The notes beneath the pieces were generated by a model. It worked only from the letters and a program-made list of their open reading frames with translations, ran no database searches and was not told the origin of the DNA. From the NCBI RefSeq assembly GCF_023028345.1, contig NZ_CP095490.1, positions 434,001-498,000 of the forward strand: DNA of 64,000 nucleotides. The letters are read 5' to 3'. Below, one piece after another: positions 51,809-60,560 of this stretch; position 1 is the stretch's first letter, and every line of letters begins with the position of its first letter. The stretch is from Halorientalis marina (GTDB lineage: Archaea; Halobacteriota; Halobacteria; Halobacteriales; Haloarculaceae). The translations under genes and the position numbers were made by a program.

Positions 51809-53656
51809 ATGGTTGATATTCCTGGTCCCGGAGACATTGCGGATGCGATCATCGGCGCCTTCCAGGGATTCATCAGGTCGATCTTCGAGGGGTTCTTCGA
51901 TCTCATCGGCATCGGCCTTCGACCGTTCCTGCGGGTAGTGAACCCGGCCACCTCCAGTTCGGCGACAGCAGCGTGGCAGTCGTCGTTTGAACTCGCGTTA
52001 GCGCTGTTCCCGTTGATGATTGTGGTCGGTTTGCTGTCGATGCCGTGGGCAGACCGCGAGAAAGCACACCTCTGGCGGCAGGGTTTCCGAATCGTGACGG
52101 TGGTCCTGCTCATTGCCGTCTCGAAGCCGGTGATTGGCGTTGGCGTCGACGCGATGAACACCGTGACGATGGAGCTGGCCCCACAGCAATTCGAGCTTAG
52201 TTTCGACCCATCGGCCGATCAGTACGGCGTGGAAGACGTCGGCGGGACGTTTGGGCTGATCGCCGCCTATTTCGTGGCAGCGATATTGATGATGATCGCG
52301 ACGCCGCTGGCGATTCTTGGGCTTGTCCTGCGGACGTACATCATCTACATCGTGTTCATGGGGGCGCCGATTCTGGCGGTGTTCTGGTACCCAGACTGGG
52401 GATTCGGGGCACATCTCAACAAGTTCGCGACGAAGTTCGGCCGGATGGGAATCTACAGCCTCATCGCCGGCCCGCTGCTGGCAATCGCGCTGAAAGCGAT
52501 GAAAGTGATCATGGACGGCGGAGTCGTCCAGGCTAGCAGCGGGAATGGTGCGACGGAGTTCTGGACGCAGTTGGTCCTGATCATGATGACGCCGTTCGTG
52601 CTGGTGGCGATCGTCCTGAAGTCGATCACCTGGGCGGGGCAACCGCTAGGGATCGGGAAGGCCTATTCGATGGTGTCGACAGCCGCGATGGCCGGCGCCG
52701 GGGCTGCCGCCGGCGCGGCCTCCGGAAAAGGAGCGATAGCCGGTGCAGATGCAGGCGGATCCGCTGCTGGCGCTGTCGGTGGAACCGGTGACGCCGGAAG
52801 CCGCGGTGGTCGTGGAATGAGTCGTCGGAGCAAAGCCGGCGGAAGTAGTGGTGCCGGCGGGGGGTCAAGTGGATCGACGCCGCGCTCAGTTGTGGATAAC
52901 GGCCCCCTCAGTGACCAAATCGACGGCAACGTTCAGAGTGCCGGAAAAGACCGGCCGCAAAGCTATATCGACGATCTTGCGGAGAAAGCATCGGGTGCCA
53001 AAGAAAAGACCGCTTCTAGCATCGCGAATAACGGTGCGTCAAATTTCATCAAAAACAGGGGACGTAGGCTTCGTAACGGAATTACTGGTAGGGCAAGAAA
53101 ACGACGTCCAGCTAATCGCGCGCAGCAGCTGCGAGAGAATGCAGACTGGCTGGAGGAGCAGATAGACGCCGAATCTGTGGATCTAGAGGAAGCACACGAG
53201 AGGGACATTCTCGAACAGGAACCGGCGTACGACAAACAGGCGGATGTCACGAAGTCTGGTCGGATCGGGTACGAGACGAGTGACGGTGAGTGGAACCTTC
53301 TCAATGTCGAAACCAAGCAGCGAAAGCTAGATAGAGGGGCGAAAATCAACGCAACAGCTAGCCATACTGCGAAAAAGAGCGCAGCGGCAACGGCTGCATC
53401 ACTAAAGGCAGGGAAAACAGGCGCCAAAGCGGCGAAACCCGTTCTACAATACGGAGCGTATGGGATGGGCGGTTACGCACCGGTCATGGCACACGACCGT
53501 GCAAAGCGAAAACACCAGCCGAACGGTGAACAGCGTTCAGAAGAGAACGTCGAAAAGGCGGCCGCATCGAACAACGCACGGAAGCAGACTAATTCGGATC
53601 CCACAAACGCCGATAATAAAAACACCATGAGCTACGTCGATCCAGAAGGCCTGTAG
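51809..53656 (+). CDS. TrbL/VirB6-like conjugation membrane protein
   Basis: 615 aa. The first 300 residues hold about six membrane segments (for example ELALALFPLMIVVGLLSMPW, GLIAAYFVAAILMMIATPL, FVLVAIVLKSITWA), the layout of TrbL/VirB6 polytopic proteins. A Gly/Ala/Ser-rich stretch (about 290-355) and a charged, helical cytoplasmic tail (NRAQQLRENADWLEEQID) follow, ending in basic and Asn-rich sequence. It lies 21 bases after the VirB4 gene and probably forms the inner-membrane channel. Confidence 0.75.
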   Translation: MVDIPGPGDIADAIIGAFQGFIRSIFEGFFDLIGIGLRPFLRVVNPATSSSATAAWQSSFELALALFPLMIVVGLLSMPWADREKAHLWRQGFRIVTVVLLIAVSKPVIGVGVDAMNTVTMELAPQQFELSFDPSADQYGVEDVGGTFGLIAAYFVAAILMMIATPLAILGLVLRTYIIYIVFMGAPILAVFWYPDWGFGAHLNKFATKFGRMGIYSLIAGPLLAIALKAMKVIMDGGVVQASSGNGATEFWTQLVLIMMTPFVLVAIVLKSITWAGQPLGIGKAYSMVSTAAMAGAGAAAGAASGKGAIAGADAGGSAAGAVGGTGDAGSRGGRGMSRRSKAGGSSGAGGGSSGSTPRSVVDNGPLSDQIDGNVQSAGKDRPQSYIDDLAEKASGAKEKTASSIANNGASNFIKNRGRRLRNGITGRARKRRPANRAQQLRENADWLEEQIDAESVDLEEAHERDILEQEPAYDKQADVTKSGRIGYETSDGEWNLLNVETKQRKLDRGAKINATASHTAKKSAAATAASLKAGKTGAKAAKPVLQYGAYGMGGYAPVMAHDRAKRKHQPNGEQRSEENVEKAAASNNARKQTNSDPTNADNKNTMSYVDPEGL

Positions 53657-53712
53657 GCCGAACTCTTATTCCACTGGTATCTGAAAATTAGCATAGGAAC
53701 TACGTAAAAAAT

Positions 53713-55305
53713 ATGATCACCTCGCTGTTTCAAGCTATAATTTTGCGCGAAATCTCCATTCTTAGCTTGATATCGAGTATCGGTTCGTTCGTTCCCGAAA
53801 TAATGTTGACCGAAGTGGTGGGGCTTGTATGGTATTTTATTTGGTTCAGCGCCCTCACGATCCTTTGGGTTCAAGTTCATGAACATATTTGGGGAGTGAA
53901 GAACCATCTGCAACCCACTCTCCCGACGAGCATCAGCGAATCTTCTCAGACACTAATCAGCGTTATAAAAACCTCTGCGTTGTATATCGGTTCCTACGCA
54001 GCAATTACCTTTCTGACATCCGGTGCTGAACGAGTCTGGTTGAATGGCGGCTATGCGATTGATGTTGTTGCGGTTGCACTCTCACTACTCTGGGTGGTAA
54101 TGCTAAACAGTAACTCAGACAGTTCCGTCTGGAACCCGTTCCATGTGGGTTTTCTGACTTCCTTGTTGGCACTCTGTATTCTAAAAGGGCTGGTGGCAGT
54201 CGGAATTACAACTCTTCCGGTCGTTGGGGCGCTGACGACAGAGTCAATGATCCAGTTGAGTTACTACCCGGGAGCCGCAGCGTGGCTCATTGGAGCCTAC
54301 CCCCCAGGGTTTCTCGAGCAGTCTGGCTCGTTTGAGCCAACTGCCTCCCGTTCCAAAGCATCTACAGCCACCTCTCAGCCCCAGTCCACTCAGGGACGTT
54401 CTCAAGAATCGACGACGAACTCTACACAACCACGTATGCAGGATGGTGGCCGCGACGATCAACAGCATGACCAGAGAAGGAACCGCCGGCATGAGGAGAC
54501 TACTCCTCGGCAGCAACCACTCTCGGAGCACTCGACAAACGGTCTTGAATTCGACTGGCAAGAGCCGCCGGACACGACCTTCGAGGACGTCGGCGGCTAC
54601 GAGACGGTCAAAGACGAACTCCGAGAGGACGTGATTTCCCCGTACGTCAACGACAGTGCGGGCTACGAGCGCTTCCAGGTCACGCCTGATCGGGGTATCC
54701 TCTTCCACGGCCCGCCGGGTACCGGGAAGACCCTGTTTGCGCGTGCTCTCGCTCACGAACTCCAGCGACCTTATGTCGAATTGAGCCAGTCCCAACTGAC
54801 CAGCAAGTGGATCAACGAAGGGCCTGACCTCATCGATCAGCTATTCACCGAGGCGCAACAGCTACGCGGCGTGGTGTTCATCGACGAGGCTGAGTCGCTT
54901 CTGGGCAGCCGCGATGATGGCCTCTCGAGTAATCGGGAGGACGCCAAGACTACGAACACGTTCTTGAACAAGCTCTCGCAAGACGAACAGGAGTTCTTCG
55001 TAGTGCTCACAACAAACCGAAAGGAGCAGATGGACGACGCTGTCCTGCGGCCCGGGCGGATCGACAAGCACGTCAAGATTCCAGTCCCGGATCTCGACGC
55101 CCGGTACGAGATTCTCAAAACGCAGCTCGAGGATGTGCCAAGCGATCTCGATGTTGAAGGGATGCGGGACATGGCCCGGGAACTTGACGGCGCGTCCGGG
55201 GCTGATATCGAGCAAGTCGTTGCCGATGCCCGACGGAATGCAGCGAAACGAAACTCCTCAGCCCTCCGACGCCACCACTTCGACCTGGACATGCTTGACG
55301 AGTAG
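53713..55305 (+). CDS. Membrane-bound AAA ATPase of the transfer region
   Basis: 530 aa. The N-terminus (about 1-210) has four to five membrane segments, then a Ser/Gln-rich linker. Residues from about 285 form an AAA domain like those of FtsH and Cdc48: EDVGGYETVKDELREDV, Walker A GPPGTGKTLFA near 334, Walker B VVFIDEAESLLG near 390, sensor LTTNRKEQMDDAVLRPGR. There is no protease domain. It may unfold or remodel membrane or pilus proteins. Lower GC than the upstream ATPase suggests a different origin. Confidence 0.75.
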   Translation: MITSLFQAIILREISILSLISSIGSFVPEIMLTEVVGLVWYFIWFSALTILWVQVHEHIWGVKNHLQPTLPTSISESSQTLISVIKTSALYIGSYAAITFLTSGAERVWLNGGYAIDVVAVALSLLWVVMLNSNSDSSVWNPFHVGFLTSLLALCILKGLVAVGITTLPVVGALTTESMIQLSYYPGAAAWLIGAYPPGFLEQSGSFEPTASRSKASTATSQPQSTQGRSQESTTNSTQPRMQDGGRDDQQHDQRRNRRHEETTPRQQPLSEHSTNGLEFDWQEPPDTTFEDVGGYETVKDELREDVISPYVNDSAGYERFQVTPDRGILFHGPPGTGKTLFARALAHELQRPYVELSQSQLTSKWINEGPDLIDQLFTEAQQLRGVVFIDEAESLLGSRDDGLSSNREDAKTTNTFLNKLSQDEQEFFVVLTTNRKEQMDDAVLRPGRIDKHVKIPVPDLDARYEILKTQLEDVPSDLDVEGMRDMARELDGASGADIEQVVADARRNAAKRNSSALRRHHFDLDMLDE

Positions 55306-55423
55306 TCTTCCGGACGCCCTGTAGCACACCGACTAGTCTTCTGATCAAGGTTCACAGGCCGTTCAGGGAGAGTACCGTGTACTTCATTCTGAAGCGACTC
55401 ACGAACTTTGGAGGTGGGACAGA

Positions 55424-55447
55424 GACACACCACCGTTGCAAGTGAAG
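55424..55447 (+). repeat. ORB-like origin repeat, copy 1
   Basis: GACACACCACCGTTGCAAGT plus GAAG. It differs at about two positions from the inverse of copy 2. Confidence 0.75.
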
Positions 55448-55624
55448 CTGAGGGATGGAGTAAGGAGAGCAGCAACGAAGAGAGTCAGTTGAAGAGGAAT
55501 AAAGACCGATATTTGGCCAGATTGGGTCTCTAAGACGGGATTCTTAACGTGGAACTCTGAAATATATGTCAGCACTTTAGATGAAACTGTGGACTGTTGT
55601 TTTACTCACTACTCCTAGTCTGCT

Positions 55625-55651
55625 GTTTCACTTGTAACGGTGGTGTGTGTC
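55625..55651 (-). repeat. ORB-like origin repeat, copy 2 (inverted)
   Basis: Read on the minus strand, GACACACACCACCGTTACAA then GTGAAAC. It faces copy 1. Confidence 0.75.
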
Positions 55652-55715
55652 TGTGGCCTTCACTTGAAACAGATGTAAGGGTGGTTTTATATGGTGTAGG
55701 TGAGAATGCAGTGAC

Positions 55716-56942
55716 ATGCGTCGATTCGAGCGGAAGCAGAACATCTTCCGCAACAAAGACGCCCTTGGCGAATCCTACCAGCCTGACCAGATCGAGGAGC
55801 GTGATGAGGAAATCGAGGAGTACATGGATGCACTCCAACCTGTTGTCGACGGTTGGGAACCGAATAACATCTTTCTCTATGGGAATACAGGCGTCGGGAA
55901 GACTGCCGTCACTGACTATCTCCTCGACAGACTCCAGAACGATGTTGCAGACTACGATGACATCGATCTGTCAGTCATTTCGGTGAATTGCAAGACTCTG
56001 AACTCCTCTTATCAAGTTACCGTAGAACTCGTGAACAAACTCCGTCCTGCTGGTGGTGAAATTAGTTCGACCGGTTATCCACAGCAAACTGTTTTCAAAA
56101 AACTGTATGAGGAACTCAAAGCCATTGGGGGGACGATTCTGATCGTCTTGGATGAAGTCGACTCTATTGGTGACCGAGACGAATTATTGTACGAACTCCC
56201 AAGAGCTCGGGCCAACAATAACCTTGACTCGGCAAAGGTTGGTGTCATTGGGATTAGCAACGATTTCAAATTTCGCGAGCAACTTGACCCCCGTGTCCAA
56301 GACACGCTCTGTGAACGGGAACTGCAGTTTCCGCCCTATGATGCGCCTGAATTGGAAAATATTCTCGAATCTCGTGCTGAAATCGCAATTGCCGAGGGTG
56401 CCATCCAGCAAGGTGTGTTGAATTTCTGTGCGGCGCTCGCTGCTCGCGATAGTGGAAGCGCTCGTCAAGCGCTGGACCTTCTTCGATTGGCCGGTGAGAT
56501 CGCGGAAAACCGTGAAGCGGATCGTATCAAACGTGACCATGTTGAGTTAGCACGATCTCGTCTCGAACAGGAACGTGTTGAGACGGGAATGCGTGAACTG
56601 ACGGCACACGGGCGTCTCACACTGTTAGCCGTCATCTCGAAAGCTGCTAAGGAGGAGACGCCGTGCCGAACGCGGGAGATTTACGAGGAATACACCACGC
56701 TGTGTGACTCCTCCGGTACTGACCCACTCGCCCACCGATCTGTGCATAACCATTTGTCCGATCTACGGATGCTTGGCATTCTGTCGGCCCATGAAAATAG
56801 GAGCGGTTCACGGGGTAACTACTACAGCTATGAATTGGATGTCCCATTCACGAGTGCAATCGAAGCGATGTCGGATGTTCTGCGGTTAGACAGCGAAATA
56901 GAAACGATCCGAGAAATTGCGTCAATGAACGACGTCGCATAG
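55716..56942 (+). CDS. orc1: Orc1/Cdc6 replication initiator
   Basis: 408 aa. AAA+ part: Walker A YGNTGVGKTAVTDYL near residue 55, Walker B TILIVLDEVDSIGD near 142, sensor 1 VGVIGISNDFKFRE and the Arg-finger region LDPRVQDTL. The C-terminal winged helix (about 300-400) has LTAHGRLTLLAVISKAAKEE and VHNHLSDLRMLGILSAHENR, which binds ORB repeats. It is flanked by ORB-like repeats on both sides and expressed from a probable leaderless promoter, so it defines a replication origin for the conjugative replicon. Confidence 0.92.
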   Translation: MRRFERKQNIFRNKDALGESYQPDQIEERDEEIEEYMDALQPVVDGWEPNNIFLYGNTGVGKTAVTDYLLDRLQNDVADYDDIDLSVISVNCKTLNSSYQVTVELVNKLRPAGGEISSTGYPQQTVFKKLYEELKAIGGTILIVLDEVDSIGDRDELLYELPRARANNNLDSAKVGVIGISNDFKFREQLDPRVQDTLCERELQFPPYDAPELENILESRAEIAIAEGAIQQGVLNFCAALAARDSGSARQALDLLRLAGEIAENREADRIKRDHVELARSRLEQERVETGMRELTAHGRLTLLAVISKAAKEETPCRTREIYEEYTTLCDSSGTDPLAHRSVHNHLSDLRMLGILSAHENRSGSRGNYYSYELDVPFTSAIEAMSDVLRLDSEIETIREIASMNDVA

Positions 56943-56967
56943 ACACACCACTCCTGCAAATGAAAAC
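56942..56967 (+). repeat. ORB-like origin repeat, downstream copy
   Basis: GACACACCACTCCTGCAAAT then GAAAAC, overlapping the end of the Orc1/Cdc6 gene; more divergent than copies 1 and 2. Confidence 0.6.
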
Positions 56968-57128
56968 GATGCTGTGTGCGGTGACAAGTTCATAGCGACG
57001 GTCGTGAGCATACCGAAGATGAGTCGATTTGTTCCTGAAGCGGTCAGCCATCGTTCATTCTGGGACTTCTCTTTCTTCCGTTTAGTGCAGACCAAACGGT
57101 TATCCATGTGGGCTGATAGGTTTTCGGT

Positions 57129-57503
57129 ATGGCGACGCAGGATCGGGATGACAATGGACAATTTGAGGGCAAGATGCGCGATCAGGACATTCTCAAAGCG
57201 TTCGACTTCGAGGCTACAGCTGAGGATCCGTATCTGACTGTCAGCGAGGTAGGAGACGCGCTTGCGACTCACTGGGATATTGACGTCACGGACGAGGCAG
57301 TTCGGACACGGCTTGAACAGATGCGTGACGATGACACGATTGCAAAGCGACGGTTCGGTCCCGGTGTCGCCTATCGTGCGCTGGTCGGCCCTGAATTATC
57401 TGAGACAACCGAAGCCGCTCTTGAGGAGACGACTGGAGAACTGGAAGCCGGGGAAACCAAGTCTCATAAGGATGTCCGGTTGGGCCCTGATGGGACCCAA
57501 TAA
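57129..57503 (+). CDS. Small winged-helix protein
   Basis: 124 aa, acidic. The central part (residues about 20-80) reads DILKAFDFEATAEDPYLTVS and EVGDALATHWDIDVTDEAVR then TRLEQMRDDDTIAKRRFG, a likely winged-helix fold. Just after the initiator gene and before the lone antitoxin-like gene, it could regulate replication or plasmid genes. No ligand site is seen. Confidence 0.6.
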   Translation: MATQDRDDNGQFEGKMRDQDILKAFDFEATAEDPYLTVSEVGDALATHWDIDVTDEAVRTRLEQMRDDDTIAKRRFGPGVAYRALVGPELSETTEAALEETTGELEAGETKSHKDVRLGPDGTQ

Positions 57504-57523
57504 ACAGAGGGCTAAGGAGTCAT

Positions 57524-57565
57524 CAGATTTGTCATGACATGGATGGCTGGTCACGACAGATTTGT
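57524..57565. promoter_or_regulatory. Direct repeat CAGATTTGT upstream of the lone antitoxin
   Basis: CAGATTTGT occurs at 57524-57532 and 57557-57565, 33 bases apart (three helical turns), with GTCATGAC and GTCACGAC beside the copies. It may be the binding site of the antitoxin-like protein encoded next. Confidence 0.4.
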
Positions 57566-57591
57566 ACGTGCAGCGAGTAGGCTGATCAGAG

Positions 57592-57897
57592 ATGGCGATG
57601 GAAAACGACAAGATTCAGTTCCGGGGGGCCACCGAAAAGCAAGCGACGCAGATCGTCGACCAGATGCGCCTTGGTGGCATCAATATCAGTGAATTGGCCC
57701 GCCAGGGACTGCAAGAGAAATTGCGAGAAACGCTCTCTGATGAAAAAAGCGAACTCCACCAACGATATGAAGAGGGCGAGATTTCCGAAGATGCTGCTGA
57801 AATCTTGATTGGAGACGCGATCGAGGAAATCGATCGCGAGCGTCCGGCCTTCGAAGAGGCCTCCGAACTTGAGACGGATGGCGTCTTTCAGGAGTAG
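57592..57897 (+). CDS. Antitoxin-like protein without an adjacent toxin
   Basis: 101 aa. It is a paralog of the protein at 10292-10603, sharing LGGINISELARQGL versus LGGINISELAREGL, a following ...EGEISEDAAEILIGD stretch versus TGDLSEDAARVLLGD, and the acidic tail. Unlike that pair, no PIN gene follows: the next gene, after about 117 bases, is primase-like. It could be an orphan antitoxin, a regulator of replication genes, or a protector against the toxin at 10604. ATG 57598 is an alternative start. Confidence 0.65.
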   Translation: MAMENDKIQFRGATEKQATQIVDQMRLGGINISELARQGLQEKLRETLSDEKSELHQRYEEGEISEDAAEILIGDAIEEIDRERPAFEEASELETDGVFQE

Positions 57898-58014
57898 GCT
57901 ATTTCAGTAGAGTGTAGCAGTTACCTTTCGGAGGATATTCTTCCGTAGTTTTGTTCCCTCTAGTAAAACCTTAGTGTTCCGGGCTTGACGATTCATGCAG
58001 CACTACTTGAGCCT

Positions 58015-59700
58015 ATGATGGGAAGCCCTGAGCACGTCCCGTCACAGCTCAGGCAGATCGAGCAGTGGATCTGCTGGCGGACGGAACTGCGGGACGGCAA
58101 ACAAACCAAACTCCCAGTCGAGCCCGGCACAGGAGAGTTCGCATCGACGGACGATCCATCGACGTGGACGAGTTTCAGAGAAGCCCTTGAATTCGCCGTC
58201 GAGAGTGACGCCGTCGAGGGTGTCGGATTCGTATTCACCGAGGACGACCCATTCGTCGGTGTCGACCTTGATGACTGTCGTGACCCCGAGTCAGGTCATC
58301 AGAACGCTTGGGCAACCGACGTGATCCAGATCCTCGACAGCTATACCGAGATTAGCCCCTCCGGGACCGGCGCTCACGTCTTGATCGAGGGAACGATTCC
58401 CGGTGATTACAACCGAAAGGACGACATTGAGATCTACGAGACTGGTCGGTACTTCACCGTAACCGGCCAGCCACTCCCTGATCGGGATAGAGCGGTTGAG
58501 CACCGACAACAGGAACTGGAAACTGTGTACGAGGAGTACGTCGCTCGCGACGACGCCCCCGAGATGGATACTAGCTGGCTCAAGGATGATCCAAACTGCA
58601 ACAGTGCCGAGACCCCCTCACCAAACGGTGACAGCCCACAGTCGAAATCCACAGTGTCCACAGCAATGCCTGCTGAGAACGGCGAGTCGCCATCGATGAA
58701 CGGCCATACTCCTACAGATAGCACAGATACGAGCAAGTCGTCCACCCAGATCCGTGGTCTCTCCGAATTAAATGCTGCCCTCGTCCAGCGAGCGATGAAT
58801 GCGGAAAACGGCGAGAAGTTCGAGCGACTCTGGAATGGGAACTGGAGGGGACTCGGTTATGAAAGTCACTCAGAAGCCGACATGGGATTCTGCTCGATGC
58901 TCGCGTTCTGGACTGGGTGTGACCCCCACCGGATCGATGCGATTTTCCGGGAATCCGGGTTGATGCGCGAGAAGTGGGAGGAAGATCGTGGCACTCAGAC
59001 CTACGGCGAAATAACCATCAGCAAAGCCCTCAACGTCGTTGACGAGACGTTCGACGTGGAGCGGCTCGAATCTGAACTGAAAGACGACGGGGCAGACCCG
59101 ACGGATGCGTCGACGGCGCCGTCGGACGATCGGTCCATGTCGGACCAGGGATCGTACGATCAACCGCGACCGGACAGAATGGAAGAAAAAGACCCGGAAG
59201 TGCGAAAGAATCCCAATAAGTCCGCCGGGCATGACCGGGAGCCGTCGACTGATGAGAGCCACACGTCTTCGTCAACGGCGGAGTCAGCAGGGGGTCAGGG
59301 AGCGGATCGCTCATCCTTCAGTGGCCCGAAGTCATCGACAACGAGTCGAACCACGGAGACGCAGCACTTCGAGGACTGGTACACCCAGTTGCTCGACTTC
59401 CAGGGGAGCGTCCCACCGTGGGTTGAGCAGATTGCCAAGCGGATTGAGGAACTCGAAAGCGAAATGGATCGCAACGAGCAGCTCATCCGACACTGGCGCG
59501 AGAAGGCCGAAGAGCAGGAGGCAGAAATCAAACGTCTTCGTCGGCGGCTCCAGCGTCTAGAAGAGGATGATACCCCCATTCGGAGGCCTGACGCTGATCT
59601 CGAAGTCGTTGATCCGGGAGAGCAGACAACCAATCCCCATGACGAGGGTGACTCGGACTTAGAAGACGACGACAGTAGCGGCTTCTTCAATCTCTTTTGA
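58015..59700 (+). CDS. Primase/polymerase-like replication protein
   Basis: 561 aa from ATG 58015; a TTG at 57985 is less likely. Residues about 1-165 resemble the N-terminal domain of NrS-1-type and related bifunctional primase-polymerases: WICWRTELRDGKQTKLPVEP, GVGFVFTEDDPFVGVDLDDC, SYTEISPSGTGAHVLIEGTI and YETGRYFTVTGQPL. A second region (about 265-345) has GFCSMLAFWTGCDPHRIDAI, an HBD-like domain. The C-terminus is disordered then coiled-coil (QIAKRIEELESEMDRNEQLI). Near the origin, it would start DNA synthesis on the replicon. No helicase domain is present. Confidence 0.75.
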   Translation: MMGSPEHVPSQLRQIEQWICWRTELRDGKQTKLPVEPGTGEFASTDDPSTWTSFREALEFAVESDAVEGVGFVFTEDDPFVGVDLDDCRDPESGHQNAWATDVIQILDSYTEISPSGTGAHVLIEGTIPGDYNRKDDIEIYETGRYFTVTGQPLPDRDRAVEHRQQELETVYEEYVARDDAPEMDTSWLKDDPNCNSAETPSPNGDSPQSKSTVSTAMPAENGESPSMNGHTPTDSTDTSKSSTQIRGLSELNAALVQRAMNAENGEKFERLWNGNWRGLGYESHSEADMGFCSMLAFWTGCDPHRIDAIFRESGLMREKWEEDRGTQTYGEITISKALNVVDETFDVERLESELKDDGADPTDASTAPSDDRSMSDQGSYDQPRPDRMEEKDPEVRKNPNKSAGHDREPSTDESHTSSSTAESAGGQGADRSSFSGPKSSTTSRTTETQHFEDWYTQLLDFQGSVPPWVEQIAKRIEELESEMDRNEQLIRHWREKAEEQEAEIKRLRRRLQRLEEDDTPIRRPDADLEVVDPGEQTTNPHDEGDSDLEDDDSSGFFNLF

Positions 59701-59787
59701 GCATCGCATCTTCCCCTCTGACGGAGAATTTTTCTATACAATAAGACAAAAATTAAGTGCCAAACAGCCCACGTTTTTGCCGTAGCG

Positions 59788-60144
59788 ATGTCAATCGGCA
59801 AGCAAGCGCTACTTGTAGTGTCTACTCTGGCACTACTCAGCATCATCATTGTTCAACCAGCAGCGGCGCAGTGCGGTCCTAACAGTACGGCCAACTGTTC
59901 AGCCAGTACTGGCGGGTATGAGGGAATCCTCGGGAACATCTTCGATGTCTCGAAACTGACGCTGAAGTACGTCGGCTTCATTGCGATTGTTCTGGGGGCA
60001 GCTCTGTGGGCGACTGCTCGGAAGAGTTCGTCTCGTGCCCAATATGGCTCGTGGATGTTCGCCGGCGGTGCGGGCATGCTCATCTTCTACTTCGGGTTCA
60101 ACGTCTTCGTCGGCCTCCTCCGGTTCATCGCTGGTGGCGGCTGA
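59788..60144 (+). CDS. VirB2/TrbC-like pilin-type membrane protein
   Basis: 118 aa. A signal peptide (LLVVSTLALLSIIIVQPAAA) precedes a short Cys-containing segment and two membrane helices (YVGFIAIVLGAALWATA; FAGGAGMLIFYFGFNVFVGLL) joined by a basic loop (RKSSSRAQYG). This is the layout of VirB2/TrbC conjugative pilins. Likely pilus or channel component. Confidence 0.65.
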   Translation: MSIGKQALLVVSTLALLSIIIVQPAAAQCGPNSTANCSASTGGYEGILGNIFDVSKLTLKYVGFIAIVLGAALWATARKSSSRAQYGSWMFAGGAGMLIFYFGFNVFVGLLRFIAGGG

Positions 60145-60190
60145 CGCCCCACCTTCCCAGGCACTTCATCATAACCCCGATTTTCCGTAC

Positions 60191-60472
60191 ATGCGACAGA
60201 GACTCCATACGCTGACGGCTGTAACCTTGCTCGCGACAGGTCCCGATACGATCGAGCGGGCAATCAGATTCCCCGCCCGCTTGAGCATCGTTTTTGAGCT
60301 CTTTGGGTTCACCTGTGTTATTCTGGGGGTCATGGCGTACTTCACTGCTCACCACGGCGATCCACGACGGAAGTGGGGGCTGTGGCTTGGCTGCACCGGG
60401 ACGATCATGGCTATTGTCGGCCTTCGGCCGGACATCCTCCTCTCCCTGCTCAAGTACATGATTCCGAATTAA
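60191..60472 (+). CDS. Small two-helix membrane protein of the transfer region
   Basis: 93 aa from ATG 60191. The two helices (LSIVFELFGFTCVILGVMAYF; WGLWLGCTGTIMAIVGL) are linked by a polar loop HHGDPRRK, similar in plan to the neighbouring pilin-like protein. It overlaps no gene and sits 46 bases after the previous stop. Probably a second pilin-like or accessory channel protein. Confidence 0.55.
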   Translation: MRQRLHTLTAVTLLATGPDTIERAIRFPARLSIVFELFGFTCVILGVMAYFTAHHGDPRRKWGLWLGCTGTIMAIVGLRPDILLSLLKYMIPN

Positions 60473-60560
60473 AACGGCGACCCGCTGCCCACGCTCCGGA
60501 GTAGAACCGGTCCAACAGGACCCCGTTCATACCCGAAACCCACGCTCTACCCCAACGACA

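Larger units (their letters stand above)
55306..55715. other. Replication-origin region upstream of orc1/cdc6
   Basis: It carries three ORB-like repeats. Copy 1 (plus) is 55424-55447, GACACACCACCGTTGCAAGT and onward. Copy 2 (minus) is 55625-55651, the inverse with one to two changes. Copy 3 (minus) is a partial at 55657-55672 with CACTTGAAAC. Copies 1 and 2 face each other across about 175 AT-richer bases, a plausible unwinding element. A further copy lies at 56942-56967, after the Orc1 gene. The TATA-like TTTATATG (55686-55693) is placed for a leaderless orc1 transcript. Confidence 0.8.
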
